A DNA stretch of 28,360 bases from Balamuthia mandrillaris (GCA_031835245.1 JAVKOQ010000548.1:1-28360), one strand, 5' to 3'; shown: positions 10,452-21,000, numbered from the stretch's first letter. The notes: generated by a model not told the origin, from the letters alone. A program made the numbers and translations.

Positions 10452-11660
10452 TCAAAATTGTTGCGGACAAGGACAGCCGTTGCTCTTGGCCCACTCCAAA
10501 ACCTCGAGGTGGTTGTTCCGAGCGGCAACCGTGCAGGTGAACTCATCCCAGGGGCATCCGTGCTCACGAAGCCACTTCAACACCTCCAAATGTCCACTCC
10601 TTGCGGCTGCCATGCATGTGTCCGTGCTCCAAGGACAGCCGTTCTCTCTGGCCCATCGCAGCACTTCCAAGTGGCCATGCTCCGCTGCCCCGCTGCAGGT
10701 CTCCTCGGTCCACGGGCATCCGTTCGCTCTGGCCCATTGCAGCACCTTCAATTGCCCATTCTCTGCTGCACTGGAGCAGGTCTTTCTGGACCAGCGGCAT
10801 CCGTTCTCTCTGGCCCATCGCAGCACTTCCAACCGACCTTTGGCGGCAGCAGAGGTGCAGGTGTCGGCGTTCCAAGGGCATCCGTGCTCACGTGCCCATT
10901 GCAGCACCTCCAGATGGCCTTGAAAGGCGGCATAGCTGCAGGTTGAGGAGTCCCAAGGAGAGCCGTTCTCTCTGGCCCACTTGAGCACTTCAAAGTGGCC
11001 AAAATAGGCAGCCCAACTGCAAGTGAAGCGGCCCCACGGGCATCCCTTTTCTCTGGCCCACTTCATCACTTGTAAGTGCCCTCCCTTGGCTGCCTCATCC
11101 AAGGTGCTAGAGGACCAAGGGCAGTCATGATCTCTTGTCCATTTCAACATCTCCAGATGGCCGCCTCGGGCAGCGGCTGCGCAGGTTTCTGTGTCCCAAG
11201 GACAGCCTTTCTTTCGAGCCCACTGGAGCACCTTCAAGTGATCTCCGCCAGCAGCTCCGCTGCAAGTCTGTGCATCCCAAGGACAGCCTTCTTGCCGAGC
11301 CCACTTGAGCACTTTCAACCGGCCGTATTTGGCTGCCAAACCACAAGTACGAGCGTCCCAGGGGCAGCCTTGCTCTCTTGCCCACTTGAGCACTTCCAAC
11401 CGGCCTTCCCCTGCAGCCACAGCGCAGGTCAGTTCGTTCATGACGTATCCGTTCCGCTCGATGGCCCACCGCAGCAACTCCACTCGGGAACAGACTGCTT
11501 TCATGCCCAACTTGTGTCGGAGGCGTGGGGAGGAACAGTCGAACCAGCGGTGACAGGTCCTGGCCGCCACCGCCACCCATCCGTCGGGGAGCACGCCCAG
11601 GATGTGCGACAAGAGCTCGTTCGGGAGGAGCTCATCGATAAAGTTGGTTGCCTCGCCCAT
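10452..11660 (-). CDS. F-box protein with 27-residue Trp/Cys-rich ankyrin-like repeats
   Basis: Single-exon gene of 402 residues. Residues 8-45 form an F-box (ELLPNELLSHILGVLPDGW, then a CHRWFDC motif). From about residue 59 to the end run thirteen repeats of 27 residues with consensus GHLEVLKWARENGCPWDxxT followed by CxxAAxx; the last one is truncated. These are related to ankyrin repeats but shorter than the 33-residue norm. F-box proteins recruit substrates to SCF ubiquitin ligases through Skp1, and the repeats would be the substrate-binding part. The family is expanded in amoebae and in giant viruses that infect them; no viral hallmark gene is seen here. Lack of introns contrasts with most neighbours and suggests copying by a processed route or gain by transfer, but this is only inference. 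Confidence 0.85.
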   Translation of the reverse strand: MGEATNFIDELLPNELLSHILGVLPDGWVAVAARTCHRWFDCSSPRLRHKLGMKAVCSRVELLRWAIERNGYVMNELTCAVAAGEGRLEVLKWAREQGCPWDARTCGLAAKYGRLKVLKWARQEGCPWDAQTCSGAAGGDHLKVLQWARKKGCPWDTETCAAAARGGHLEMLKWTRDHDCPWSSSTLDEAAKGGHLQVMKWAREKGCPWGRFTCSWAAYFGHFEVLKWARENGSPWDSSTCSYAAFQGHLEVLQWAREHGCPWNADTCTSAAAKGRLEVLRWARENGCRWSRKTCSSAAENGQLKVLQWARANGCPWTEETCSGAAEHGHLEVLRWARENGCPWSTDTCMAAARSGHLEVLKWLREHGCPWDEFTCTVAARNNHLEVLEWAKSNGCPCPQQF

Positions 11661-11712
11661 TCTTTTTCTTTTTGTTTGGTGACGAGTTTAGGTTGGTCAC
11701 CCTCAAGACGAC

Positions 11713-12056
11713 ATGACAAGTCATAGCGAGCCCTTTCCCCACGTGCTCTCATGTGCAGCTGCGATGGCGGTGAAATGGCTCCTGGAGCAGGGATGCCCTT
11801 GGGAAGAGGCCATTACCTCTGCCTCTGCAGCCAACATGGAAGTTCTCAAGTGGCTGAGAGAGCATGGTTGCTCTTGGGGTTCTCCACCTGTGCTTACGCT
11901 GCCTTCAGAGTTGGATGTCTTGCAATGGGCCAGAGCCAATAGATGAACACCTGGACCTGCTGAAATGGGCCGTGGAGAACGGTTATTCTTGGGACAGCAA
12001 CACCTGTGCCGCCGCAGCCAAAGGCGGCCATTTGGAGGGGTTGAAGGCACTTGCAT
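11713..12056 (+). pseudogene. Degenerate ankyrin-like repeat fragment, opposite orientation
   Basis: Plus-strand remains of the same 27-residue repeats: VKWLLEQGCPWEEA, then MEVLKWLREHGCSW, ELDVLQWARANR followed by a stop, and after a change of frame LDLLKWAVENGYSW and CAAAAKGGHLEGLKALA. The fragment has no F-box and no plausible start, and several repeats are shortened. It lies head to head with the intact gene at 10452-11660, starting about 50 bases beyond that gene's start codon. Confidence 0.65.
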
Positions 12057-12079
12057 CGCTGCCTCAGCCCCGTGGTTAT

Positions 12080-12200
12080 CTTGTGCGGCGGTGAGCAGTC
12101 ATACCAGCGTCGACAGGTCGTGGCCGCCACTGCAACCGTTCCAGCGGGAAGCATCCCCAAGATGTGCCTCAAAGTTCGTTCGGTAAGTGTTCCATTGCGT
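12080..12200 (-). pseudogene. F-box remnant abutting the inverted repeat fragment
   Basis: The minus strand reads LTERTLRHILGMLPAGTVAV followed by AATTCRRWYDCSPPHK, an F-box clearly related to that of the intact gene (ILGVLPDGW..VAA.TCHRWFDCSSP). It has no start codon and breaks off at about 12080, exactly where the plus-strand repeat fragment ends. The two look like halves of one gene with an inversion between them. Confidence 0.6.
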
Positions 12201-12227
12201 TGGTGATTCCTCCCACCCTCCCCCTTA

Positions 12228-12640
12228 CTTTTTCCGAGAAGGCACTTCAGGCCAAGCATTGTCTACACTGAGACCTGTTCGTTTGTTAACAGCGACGAAC
12301 CACAACGTGTCTTCATAGGTCTTGACTACTACTCTCTTGTACTCGTCTTCTATGCCCAGTAACCTGTGCACCTGCCTCAAGAGCAGTTGGCTGCTTCGTT
12401 GCAACGAAGTGAATGGCGTCAAGTTGCAGCCATTCCGCTGGGTCCACTCTAGCACCTCCAATTTACCTCCACCAGCAGCTTGCAGAATGCAGTCAATATC
12501 CCAAGGACAGCCTTGTTGTCGAGCCCGCTTGAGCGGCTCCAACCGGCCGTATTTGGCCGCGACCGACTTCCGTCCGTCGGGGAGCGTGCTGAGGATATGA
12601 GACAAGCTCTCGTTCGGGAGGAGCTCGACCTTTTCGTTTA
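12228..12640 (-). pseudogene. Deleted F-box/ankyrin-like gene copy
   Basis: The frame reads VELLPNESLSHILSTLPDGR and then jumps straight into KSVAAKYGRLEPLKRARQQG and CPWD. In the intact neighbour the F-box and the matching AAKYGRLKVLKWARQEGCPW repeat are about 70 residues apart, so the middle has been lost, with a shared VAA/LAA block at the junction. Only two repeats remain, followed by a unique tail (RQVHRLLGIEDEYKRVVVKT onward). There is no ATG upstream in frame before a stop. It may be a pseudogene or a 3' exon. Confidence 0.55.
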
Positions 12641-12815
12641 CATTCTTCGTTTTTGGAATATCCTATAACCACCCAATGTGGGAATTAAGCGGATGTAACG
12701 CTCGAAAGGCAAGAAAAGAAACTTTTGTCCAGAAGGCAAAGGTGTGACCAACACTTGGACCTTTATGTTCGTGCTCATGTCTCTGATGGAAAACAAGCGA
12801 GGTCACTTTTTTCTT

Positions 12816-13262
12816 TCAATAAGGGTTTGAGGTAAAGGGTCGAGCAGAAGCAGAGCAAGAGGATGAACTTTGCTCAACAGTGACCTCGATGCCGTAGTGA
12901 TCGCTAGGCGGCACCTCGACAGCCGATCCTCCAAATGGTTGAACCGTCAGTCTCTCCGTCAAAAACTGACCTGCGTTCTTTGTGGTTTTTTGTGTTACCT
13001 TCCTGTTATGAAGGAAAAGAATAGAGGAAGAAATGGAGTACCGAAATGGTCAGCTCTTCTTCTTCAATACCAAAGTTACGCAGCATGATGTGGTCGACAA
13101 GAACGTTGTTAGCACCACTAGTAATAGACACCAATGGGTTCTCTTTGCAAAAGCTGCACTTTGGTTGGTCCTCAAAGAAGAGATAACCGTTGATAAAACC
13201 TTCTTCTTCTATCGATGCATAACTGGTTGAAGCGAATGGTCAGAACGAAGAGAGAAGAAAAC

Positions 13263-13307
<45 letters not shown>

Positions 13308-14886
13308 GAGAAGAGGGAAAAGATCACCTGTCTTCAATTTCTGGAACAATGGAACTGACTCCAGGTCCTGTGTTTAAGTCTCCTATCAGCACTATTTTGT
13401 CTTCATCAAAGCTGGTCTTTTCTTTGATCCATTCCAGCAATGTGCTTGCCTGTGTTTGAATCAACAAAACATCAATGAACATACGAAACAGAAGAAAAAC
13501 AGAAGCAGAAGAAGAGTATACTTGAGCTTTGTTTTCATCTTCCCAAGTTCCATATTTCCCGAAGTATGTAATGTTATTAACGGCTGCCGTGAGATGCGTG
13601 CAAAAACTAATGTTATCAAAGTAATCAGCAAATGGAATTAAAAATAGAACGAATAGAGGAGAGAAAGTACATGTGCGTTGGGCCGAAAGAAAGGTCCATT
13701 TTGGCATATAGGACCAGGCGGCTTACGAAATAGGCATCAAGCAACAGATAGTCAACTTCCAATGGAGCTTCTTTCGTGAACAAATGCAGGCCGGTGCTAT
13801 AAGACATCAAGGAAGGGAAAGACGAAGATTTAAGGAAGAACAGAGATGAACGAGAAAAGAGAACGAAACTAAAGACAAAGCTAAAGCGTAGGACAAAGAA
13901 GGACGCGAAAGCAAGGAGAAACATTACTTTCCATCAGATATCTTGCAGTTGTCAATAGAAAGAGACTCGGAGGAAGCGCCTGCGTCAACACACTGCTGGA
14001 GAGCCTCTTCAACGGTGGCCCCGCTCAAAAGAAGCTCTTCCATTTGGCTAGAAAGACAGGTAACGCATTCTTGCTCCAGACCAGACATTTCGTCCTCGCA
14101 ATTGTTTAGTATGCATGACGTTTGGAATATTCCTGATTGGCTTTATAGAGTGATGAGAAAACGAGAGAGAAGAAACAGAAAAGATAGGAGAGAAAGAGAG
14201 AGAGAAAAGAGAACATTAGAACATGAGAACGAGAAAACATGAGAACGAGAAGAGAAAGCGAGAGAACGAGAGAGCGAGAGAAGATAAACAGAAAATGAAG
14301 AAGAAAAAGAAAAAAGAAACAGAAAACGGAAAGGAAAAGAGAGATAAAAGAAACGCACGAGCCACATTCTCGGTCAATGCAGCTTCTGAAGGGGACGAGG
14401 TCCGCTTCATGACACCAGCAGGAAGTAGGGGATTCCGGTGAGGGGCTGTAATGATGGGGCAGCAGGTCGGCCAGAGCGTCCACCAGTCCCTTCACGTTGA
14501 GCTCTTGAAAATACACCTCTTGAGCGCAAAGCAAGTCCCATTCTGACTGTTTATAAGTGTATATTGTTTTTTTAAATTAACAAAAAAAATAAGTTCGAAA
14601 TAACTTTTTAAAAAAAACGTACCGCAAGTTTTGCAACTTCAGAGTTAACAATGGGGGATCGTTCGTAAGCATAGTCAACCCCGCCATACAATAACCCAGC
14701 GTTATACGTTGCAAGCGTTTCTCCTGCGTTACCGATAAAAACAAAATGGAGTGAACATATTTACTTTTTAAAAAAAGAATAAAGAGAGGGTCATCATGAA
14801 ATACCAGCAACCACCAAAGCGAAGGAAGACAAGACCACAAGAAGAACCGAGGCCGAAACGACCTCTTGGACGAAGCGTTGCTTCAT
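12816..14886 (-). CDS. Secreted endonuclease/exonuclease/phosphatase (DNase I-like) family enzyme
   Basis: Nine exons (14886-14805, 14723-14623, 14546-14359, 14140-13928, 13796-13671, 13606-13522, 13449-13328, 13222-13042, 12965-12816) total 1248 bases, 415 residues. The N terminus is a signal peptide (MKQRFVQEVVSASVLLVVLS and on to VVA). The catalytic landmarks of the DNase I-like fold follow in order: LATYNAGLL (Asn), LLCAQEV (metal-binding Glu), THLTA (His), IGDLNTGP (Asp and Asn) and SDHYGIEV (Asp-His) near the end, with VDHIMLRN before it. All core residues are present, so it looks active. Between the second and third motifs is a Cys-rich insertion of roughly 80 residues that would suit disulfide bonding outside the cell. 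Substrate cannot be told: DNA, sphingomyelin and phosphoinositide enzymes share this fold. Confidence 0.8.
13267..13305. repeat. (GA)n microsatellite in an intron of the nuclease-family gene
   Basis: Perfect dinucleotide run of about 20 units inside intron 13327-13223. It is CT on the coding strand. Confidence 0.88.
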
Positions 14887-15195
14887 GTTTTCTTTTCTTT
14901 CTTTTTCTTTTTTTGCTATAAAATTTAATTAAAATTTAATTAATGGGTCAAATGCTGATTGGGCAAACACACGTCACTTAAATTAATTAAAACATTCCAT
15001 TCATTCTTTTCCTTATTCAATACACTGGAATGTTTCATTAACAAATAAAAAAAGAAAAAGAAAGAAAAAAAGTTTTTGTTGGGTGCTTCTTCTTCTTTTT
15101 TCGCCACCGTCCAACTTTTCGTTGCCCCTCTTTTTTTCTTCTTCCTCTCCCTTTTTCTATTCAAACAAACAAAAAAAAAAGAGAGAGAGTGCGAC
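14887..15195. promoter_or_regulatory. Divergent AT-rich promoter region
   Basis: The 309 bases lie between two genes transcribed outward (nuclease-family enzyme leftwards, RhoGEF rightwards). The left half is very AT-rich with repeated TTTAATTAA palindromes (14921-14942 and again at 14980-14991). ACGTCA at 14971-14976 gives a TGACGT core on the minus strand, about 85 bases from the nuclease start codon. Confidence 0.4.
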
Positions 15196-18020
15196 ATGGA
15201 GTTGGCACCGCCGACGATCGCAGAAGATGAACCGTTGATAATTTTGAGTGACGAAGAGGGAGAGGAAACGGTTGAGATTGCCGAAGAAACCTCGCTTGAT
15301 GGCCTGCAAATAGGTTGGCAAGAACAACTTGATTGGAAAGAAGGAGCAACAGGTTTTATTTTATTTTCTTTCTTGTTTTTTTTTTAAATTTCAAATATTT
15401 AAAAGGCTATATTACCACTATAGGACCGACAGGCGATAACACAACCACGTTGAGAAGCGGAGAGGTGACGCAGTCTCAAATGCTTCTGCCGGAAGCGGAA
15501 CGGAACCGGCGGCGGAGGCAAATGATCGTGCAAGAGATACTGGCCACCGAACGTACCTACGTGCATGACCTTGCTGTTATGATCGGCGTAATTATTTTTT
15601 AAACCATTACTTCTCCCGTTCTTTCTTGTTGTTGTTCTTGTTCTTCTTCTTCTTCTTCTTCTTATGGATTCTCTCTGTTGTTGTTCTTGTTCTTGTTCTT
15701 GTTCTTGTTCTTGTTCTTGTTCTTGTTCTTGTTCTTGTTCTTGTTCTTGTTCTTGTTCTTGTTCTTCTTCTTGGTCTTGTTCTTCTTGTTCTTGTTCTTC
15801 TTGTTCTTGTTCTTCTTCTTCTTGTTCTTCTTCTTCTTGTTCTTCTTCTTCTTGTTCTTCTTCTTGTTCTTCTTCTTCTTGTTCTTCTTCTTCTTGTTCT
15901 TGTTCTTGTTCTTGTTCTTCTTCTTTGGTCTTGTTCTTCTTGTTCTTGTTCTTCTTCTTTTGTTCTTCTTGTTCTTGTTCTTGTTCTTCTTCTTCTTGTT
16001 CTTGTCCTTCTTGTTCTTCTTCTTGTTCTTGTCCTTCTTCTTCTTGTTCTTCTCTCTTCTTCTTGTTCTTCTTCTTCTTCTTGTTCTTCTTCTTCTTCTT
16101 CTTCTTCTTCTTCTTCTTCTTCTTCTTCTTCTTCTTCTCTATTTTCGTTTGGTAACACAAACGTATGCAACAAACAAAAAACAAAACAAACAAAAAAACA
16201 AAACAGGTCTATGTAACGTCATTACGAAAGTCCGTCGACAAAGCAAGGAACGCTGGAAAAGAGCCGCTCATCCCTCTTCCAAAGATACAAGCCATGCATG
16301 TTCAGCAACATAGAAACTCTTCTTCGGTTGAACAAAGAACTTTTAGCCGCGTTGGAGCAACATTGCGAAGAGAGAGAAAAGAAAGAGAAGAGAGAGGAAG
16401 GGCAAGAGGATGAAGCGCAGGAGGACGGTAACGATTGCTTAGGAAAGATATTTTTGGGATTTGCGCCTCATTTTAAACTTTATACGGATTATTGCAAAAA
16501 CTACGATCGAAGTATTGCCACGCTTCAGGAATGTAGGAAGTTGCCTCCTTTTAAACGGTTCTTGGAGGTATTTTCTTCATTCTTTCTTGTCGTTTCTTCC
16601 TTTCTTACTCTCTCTTTTATTGCTAACATAAACCGAAAACCTGACAGAAAACAAGAAAGCTACCGGCACTTCGTAACTTGGACATAAGTGCATTTCTCAT
16701 TCTTCCTATCCAACGCATTCCAAGGTTCTGTCTTCCTTCTACTTTCTTCCTTCCACTCCTTCTCATTGTTCTCTTCCAACAGATACGTGTTGCTGTTATC
16801 CGATCTACAAAAGAACACAGCGGAGGATCATCCGGATTACAACAACATCGCAAGTGCAGTCGTTGAGTTCGAAAAAGTGACTGCTTACGTCAATGAGAGC
16901 ATCACAAAAGCGGAGAACATGAGGAAGATGATCGAGATACAACGACGGATTATTGGAAGTTATCAGGTATGTTTGCCTGAACACTCCTCTTTCTTCTTGT
17001 TCTTCTTCTGCTGCTGCTCTTGCTTCTTCTTTTTTCTTTTTTCTTTTTTCTTTCTCTCCTCTCTTCTCTTTCTCTTTTCTCATAAGTAACAACCAAAAAA
17101 AAAAAAAGATTATTCAACCTGGAAGAATGTTCGTGCGAATGGGAAAGTTAGTAAAGATCACATCCAAATTCGTGCGAGAGTGCTGGTTCATCCTCTGTTC
17201 GGACATATTGGTCTACGCATACGAGATCCTTAACAACTTGCAGTTCAAAGGAGCCATCGCGCTGGGACCTACTTGGATCAGAGAGCTTCCTGACACACAA
17301 GGTTATTATATGTGTTATGCATGTTGTTTTTCTTTTGTGTTATCATTTGTTGATTCGTTTTGTTGTTTTGTTAATGCTAATTTATTAAAATGAGTTATAG
17401 TGGTCAAAAACGCTTTTCAGATTGTGAGTGCGAAGAAGACCTATACTGTGTTTGCTGCATCGGCTGAAGAGAGAGAAGATTGGATGACTGACATCCAGGA
17501 ATGCATTGACGAATTGGTCAAGAAACGGCCTGAGTTCAAAAGTACGGTCTTCTCCGGTAGTGATTATAGTATTGAGCTAAAATGGACTTTATAATAGAAC
17601 AAAGAGTATCTATTCGAATAACTAAGCCAGGCCTTTTAGGAAATCTACCCGCTATGATGGGGCTAACTTACACGCCAGAACAGTTCGATGCGACGGGCGT
17701 CACCTCTAAGTCTTCCACTTACATTCCTTCTGACTCTTCCATTTACCACAACGACGATATCCTTCTTTCTGAGGCATGTAATTCCTCTTCTTCTTCTCTT
17801 CTTTTTCTTCCTCCTTTTCCTCAAAATTCTTCTCTCTTCTCTTTCACAGAGAGCAGCTCTGGGAGATAGCATACCTCCTTCTTTGGCTGAAAGCGACAGA
17901 GCTCCACTTTTAGGGAGCGAAGCTCGTTATGGTGAAAGCGATGGTTTCATGGCTCATCGTCAGCAACATTCAAACAACAGTTCTTCTGATGTTTGTTGCT
18001 CCACATGTTTGCTGATGTAA
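15196..18020 (+). CDS. Rho guanine-nucleotide exchange factor (DH-PH) with C-terminal CaaX box
   Basis: Nine exons (15196-15352, 15406-15587, 16207-16567, 16648-16724, 16783-16966, 17109-17301, 17401-17541, 17598-17777, 17854-18020). An acidic N terminus leads into a DH domain: IVQEILATERTYVHDLAVMI, VYVTSLR, FSNIETLLRLNKELLAALEQ, FKLYTDYCKNYDRSI and the CR3 motif ISAFLILPIQRIPRYVLLLS. A PH domain follows (MFVRMGKLVKITSKFVRECW to EREDWMTDIQECIDEL, with the last-helix Trp). The tail ends in CCSTCLLM-stop, a CaaX motif with nearby cysteines, predicting farnesylation and membrane anchoring. The protein would activate Rho-family GTPases. In exon 3 a tandem CATGCATG (16293-16300) shifts the frame by one between IQAM and FSNIE; without one CATG the conserved reading continues. 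The last junction (17777/17854) could alternatively use a GC donor at 17774. Confidence 0.82.
15626..16140 (+). repeat. TTCTTG/TTC array filling a RhoGEF intron
   Basis: Over 500 bases of TTCTTG hexamers and TTC triplets, with rare TTGGTC and GTCCTTC variants, occupy nearly all of intron 15588-16206 (619 bases; other introns of this gene are about 53-142 bases). Pure TTC runs are at the right end (about 16070-16138). Pyrimidines lie on the coding strand, as in the array at 21375-21655 and the CIAO1 intron. Confidence 0.92.
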
Positions 18021-18096
18021 TGGCCTTTTGGCACTCTTCTTTTTATTTATTTGAGAAGTACAATCTTCTTTTTCTTCTTCTATTTCTTGCTATTTC

Positions 18097-21000
18097 TTAA
18101 TCTTCTCTTTCCTTATTCTCTTCCTCCATTTGAGTTGGCGTTCGTTTAGTGGCGAGTTTCTGAGCGGCTTTCACCACTTGCTTCTTCCTATGTTTCACTC
18201 CATGGAAGACATTTCTCTTCCACGCGACCGTGTTCCAGGGCATCGGAATGACAGACTGCACAGCTGTTCCACCAGCGCCATCATCCGCATTACCAGGTCG
18301 GTAACGCATCAACCTCAACTGCGGATTGTTGATGAGCGTCACCCACAAACGGAAACGATTGATCACTGAGGAAGACAACGTTAAGAACCACCAATTGTTG
18401 AAGAGATAAAGCGATAAACTGACCTCGGTTTCTTCGAATACGTTTTTCTTCCCATAAAGCAACGTCCTGTTCTGGGTTAGCGGAAATGCCAGCAGAGGAA
18501 GAAGAGCCTTCAAGTCCGTCGTTTTCGGAGAGCAACGGTGCTTCCAAGTCAGTCTTTTGCCTTTCGCTGTTGCCTACAATGCGACTCGCTAATATTCTTT
18601 TTCTTTGTCGTTCTATCGAAGAGAAAGAGAGAGAGAAGATGAACAAAGAACTATAAACAAGAATGAAAGCAAAGGCAAAAAGGAAGACTTACTGTTTGCC
18701 TTGAGCGTCTCGAAGAGAGTATTCATAAAGACAGAAGCTATCGGATTATTATACGTATGCTCCAGCAGAAGCATTGCGCAGTAAGAAGTGTAACCTGAAG
18801 TTTATGAAAAGAAGAAAACAAAGGTAAGAAAGTAAAAGGAGAATAAAAAAACCAAAGAGCAAATAAAACATACCAAAGTCGCCCATCTCCATGTGCCTAG
18901 GAAAAACCGACATATCCAAGCGGTGAAAGGTGACGAAGATGCGCAGAGGAACGAACAGCAAACGACGAATGCAAGACATGAAGCCAGAAACGGAGTAGAG
19001 CCACAAACTGATCCAATCCATGATGGAGAACCATCTTCTGTTGTCCAAATATCTGCCTCCATGCTTCGTAAACAAGAAACAGACGCTGTGCAAAAATAAA
19101 AACTTAGTAACAAGATATGAAGAAAAGATAACAGAGAAGCGGGGAAAAAAAAGGAGTGGCGAGAGAGCAAAGCAGGAGAGAGCAGAGGGTTATAAGAACG
19201 AGAAGACAGAACAAGAAGCCCGAACAGCACATACAAATAATTTAAACCGTAGGTAACGATCCATGTTACTAGCAGTGTTTTCAGGACATAGTTGAACAGT
19301 TGCTTGAACAGGTTTCGCACAAACTCCACGAACACGCAGGTCAGAATGATGGCCAGCAGTATCAAAGCGATGATAATGAGAAGAATCACAGCCACCATGG
19401 TATGACTATTTGTTGGAAAGGAGGGAGAGAGAGAGAGAGAGAGAGAGAGCATTGGAAAATGTTGTCGCTTCTACAACAAGAGAAGAATGAGAGAGAGAGA
19501 GAGAGAGAGTACGAACGTAAGTTGAAGACCAACGTAGGCTCTGGCATTCGAAATCCACAACCTCTTTGGATCAAAGTCATATTTGCCTTGTCTCATTCGC
19601 ATCAACTGTACACAAACGATCATTGTTCATGCCGAAGGGTAAGTGTGAGAGAGAGGAGAGAGAATGGAAAAAAGACACTAAATAGAGACCTTGCGTTTCC
19701 AGTTGACGAATATAAGAATCCACGTTAACACCAGATAAAAGTAGATAAGCTATGTTGCATGGGGAAAAAACAAACAACGAGACTGTTAAGACAAAAATAT
19801 CTTTATAAAACAAAAAGGAGGAAAAGAATAACTAACCAGAGCAACACATGGAAACGAGATGTTGATGATCTTGCTGACAAGCTCATGATGGATCCACCCT
19901 TTAATCATCATAAACAATCTCATGGCAAGCAAGAACATGACGGTGGTGGCCCACATGCTCGCCGTTGCGGCCAACAAGAAACGAGCAGGGTATCTAAAGT
20001 CCCTCCATTTTTCATAGTATTTGGCGTGTCGTTGTTCGGGAGTTAAGGCACGTTTGCTGGAGCAGAGATTGGTGACGTTGTTGGTAGCGGTCCTTACTGC
20101 AGTTGTTACTATAGAATAGAGAAAGGGAAAAAGTGAGGAAGGAAGAGAATGGAACGCGAGAGAGAGAGAGAGAGAGAGAGATTCGAACCTCTATTACGCA
20201 TCAAAAACCATATACGAGAGAAACTGCGAAGGATTCTCTGCTTCACCGGTAAGTCCTGCATGTCTCCATCGCTGGCATAGCCTGACATCTCCTCATAAGG
20301 AATGTATTGTTCATCGTCCTCTTCGTCTTCCTCTTGGGTGAGCATGCCATCCACGATGGTTGCATAGCTTCCTTGATCGAGCGAGTAATCATCTTCTGTT
20401 GGTTCGTATTCGCTGTATTCGAACCTGGAAGAAGAGGAGGAAGCAACAGAAGAAGAAGCGTCATCCTCTTCTTTTGTTTTTTGCTTGCCTTCTACGATCC
20501 AAAAGTTGAGCACGTTGCGATGCTCGATTCGCTCTTCCAGAGGAAGTTGTGGCTTCAGCAACCTTCTCACCAAGTTCTTTGTTATGTTTAGGTGTGTTAA
20601 AAACCAGAAAGGGAAGAAAGAGACCAGAGATAGGAGAAAGAGCATGCAAACCTTATGGTCTTCCATCCGACGTTCGGCAAACGAAGTGGATGAAGGGAAA
20701 AAGTTGCTCAAAATATCCAAAACGATGTCATAGAACGAATTCTCAGGAGGTGCACGCCATCCCACACGTTTCCATAACCAGCCAAACATTCCGTTGGGCG
20801 TTTCTTCTTCCTCTTCTTTCTTCCACTTTGTCCTCCATCTCTTCCGCGTCTCCTCCTCTCCGTCATCGTCGTCGACCATCTTGACGTAATAGGAATCTCC
20901 GAGCTTTGTCTTTCGGTTCCTGTCTCTGAAACGACGGAACAAAGGAATAGCACAGTCGAAGATGAGGGCTTGCACGGTCAAATAGAGGAACAAGTATGCC

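Noticed and set aside
10520-11480. Regular 81-base repeats resembling a CRISPR array
   Set aside because: The units are translated 27-residue protein repeats without unique spacers, in a eukaryotic genome.
10458-11726. Several plus-strand open frames opposite the F-box/ankyrin-like gene
   Set aside because: Their repetitive composition mirrors the 81-base repeats of the minus-strand gene, which has the recognisable protein.
10452-12640. Giant-virus insertion, because F-box/ankyrin-like families are abundant in viruses of amoebae
   Set aside because: No capsid, packaging, polymerase or other viral hallmark gene is present, and flanking genes are ordinary host genes with introns.
15399-16193. 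Long Glu/Gln- and Arg/Thr-rich open frames on the minus strand
   Set aside because: They are the reverse of the TTCTTG array in a RhoGEF intron; triplet-based repeats keep every frame open.
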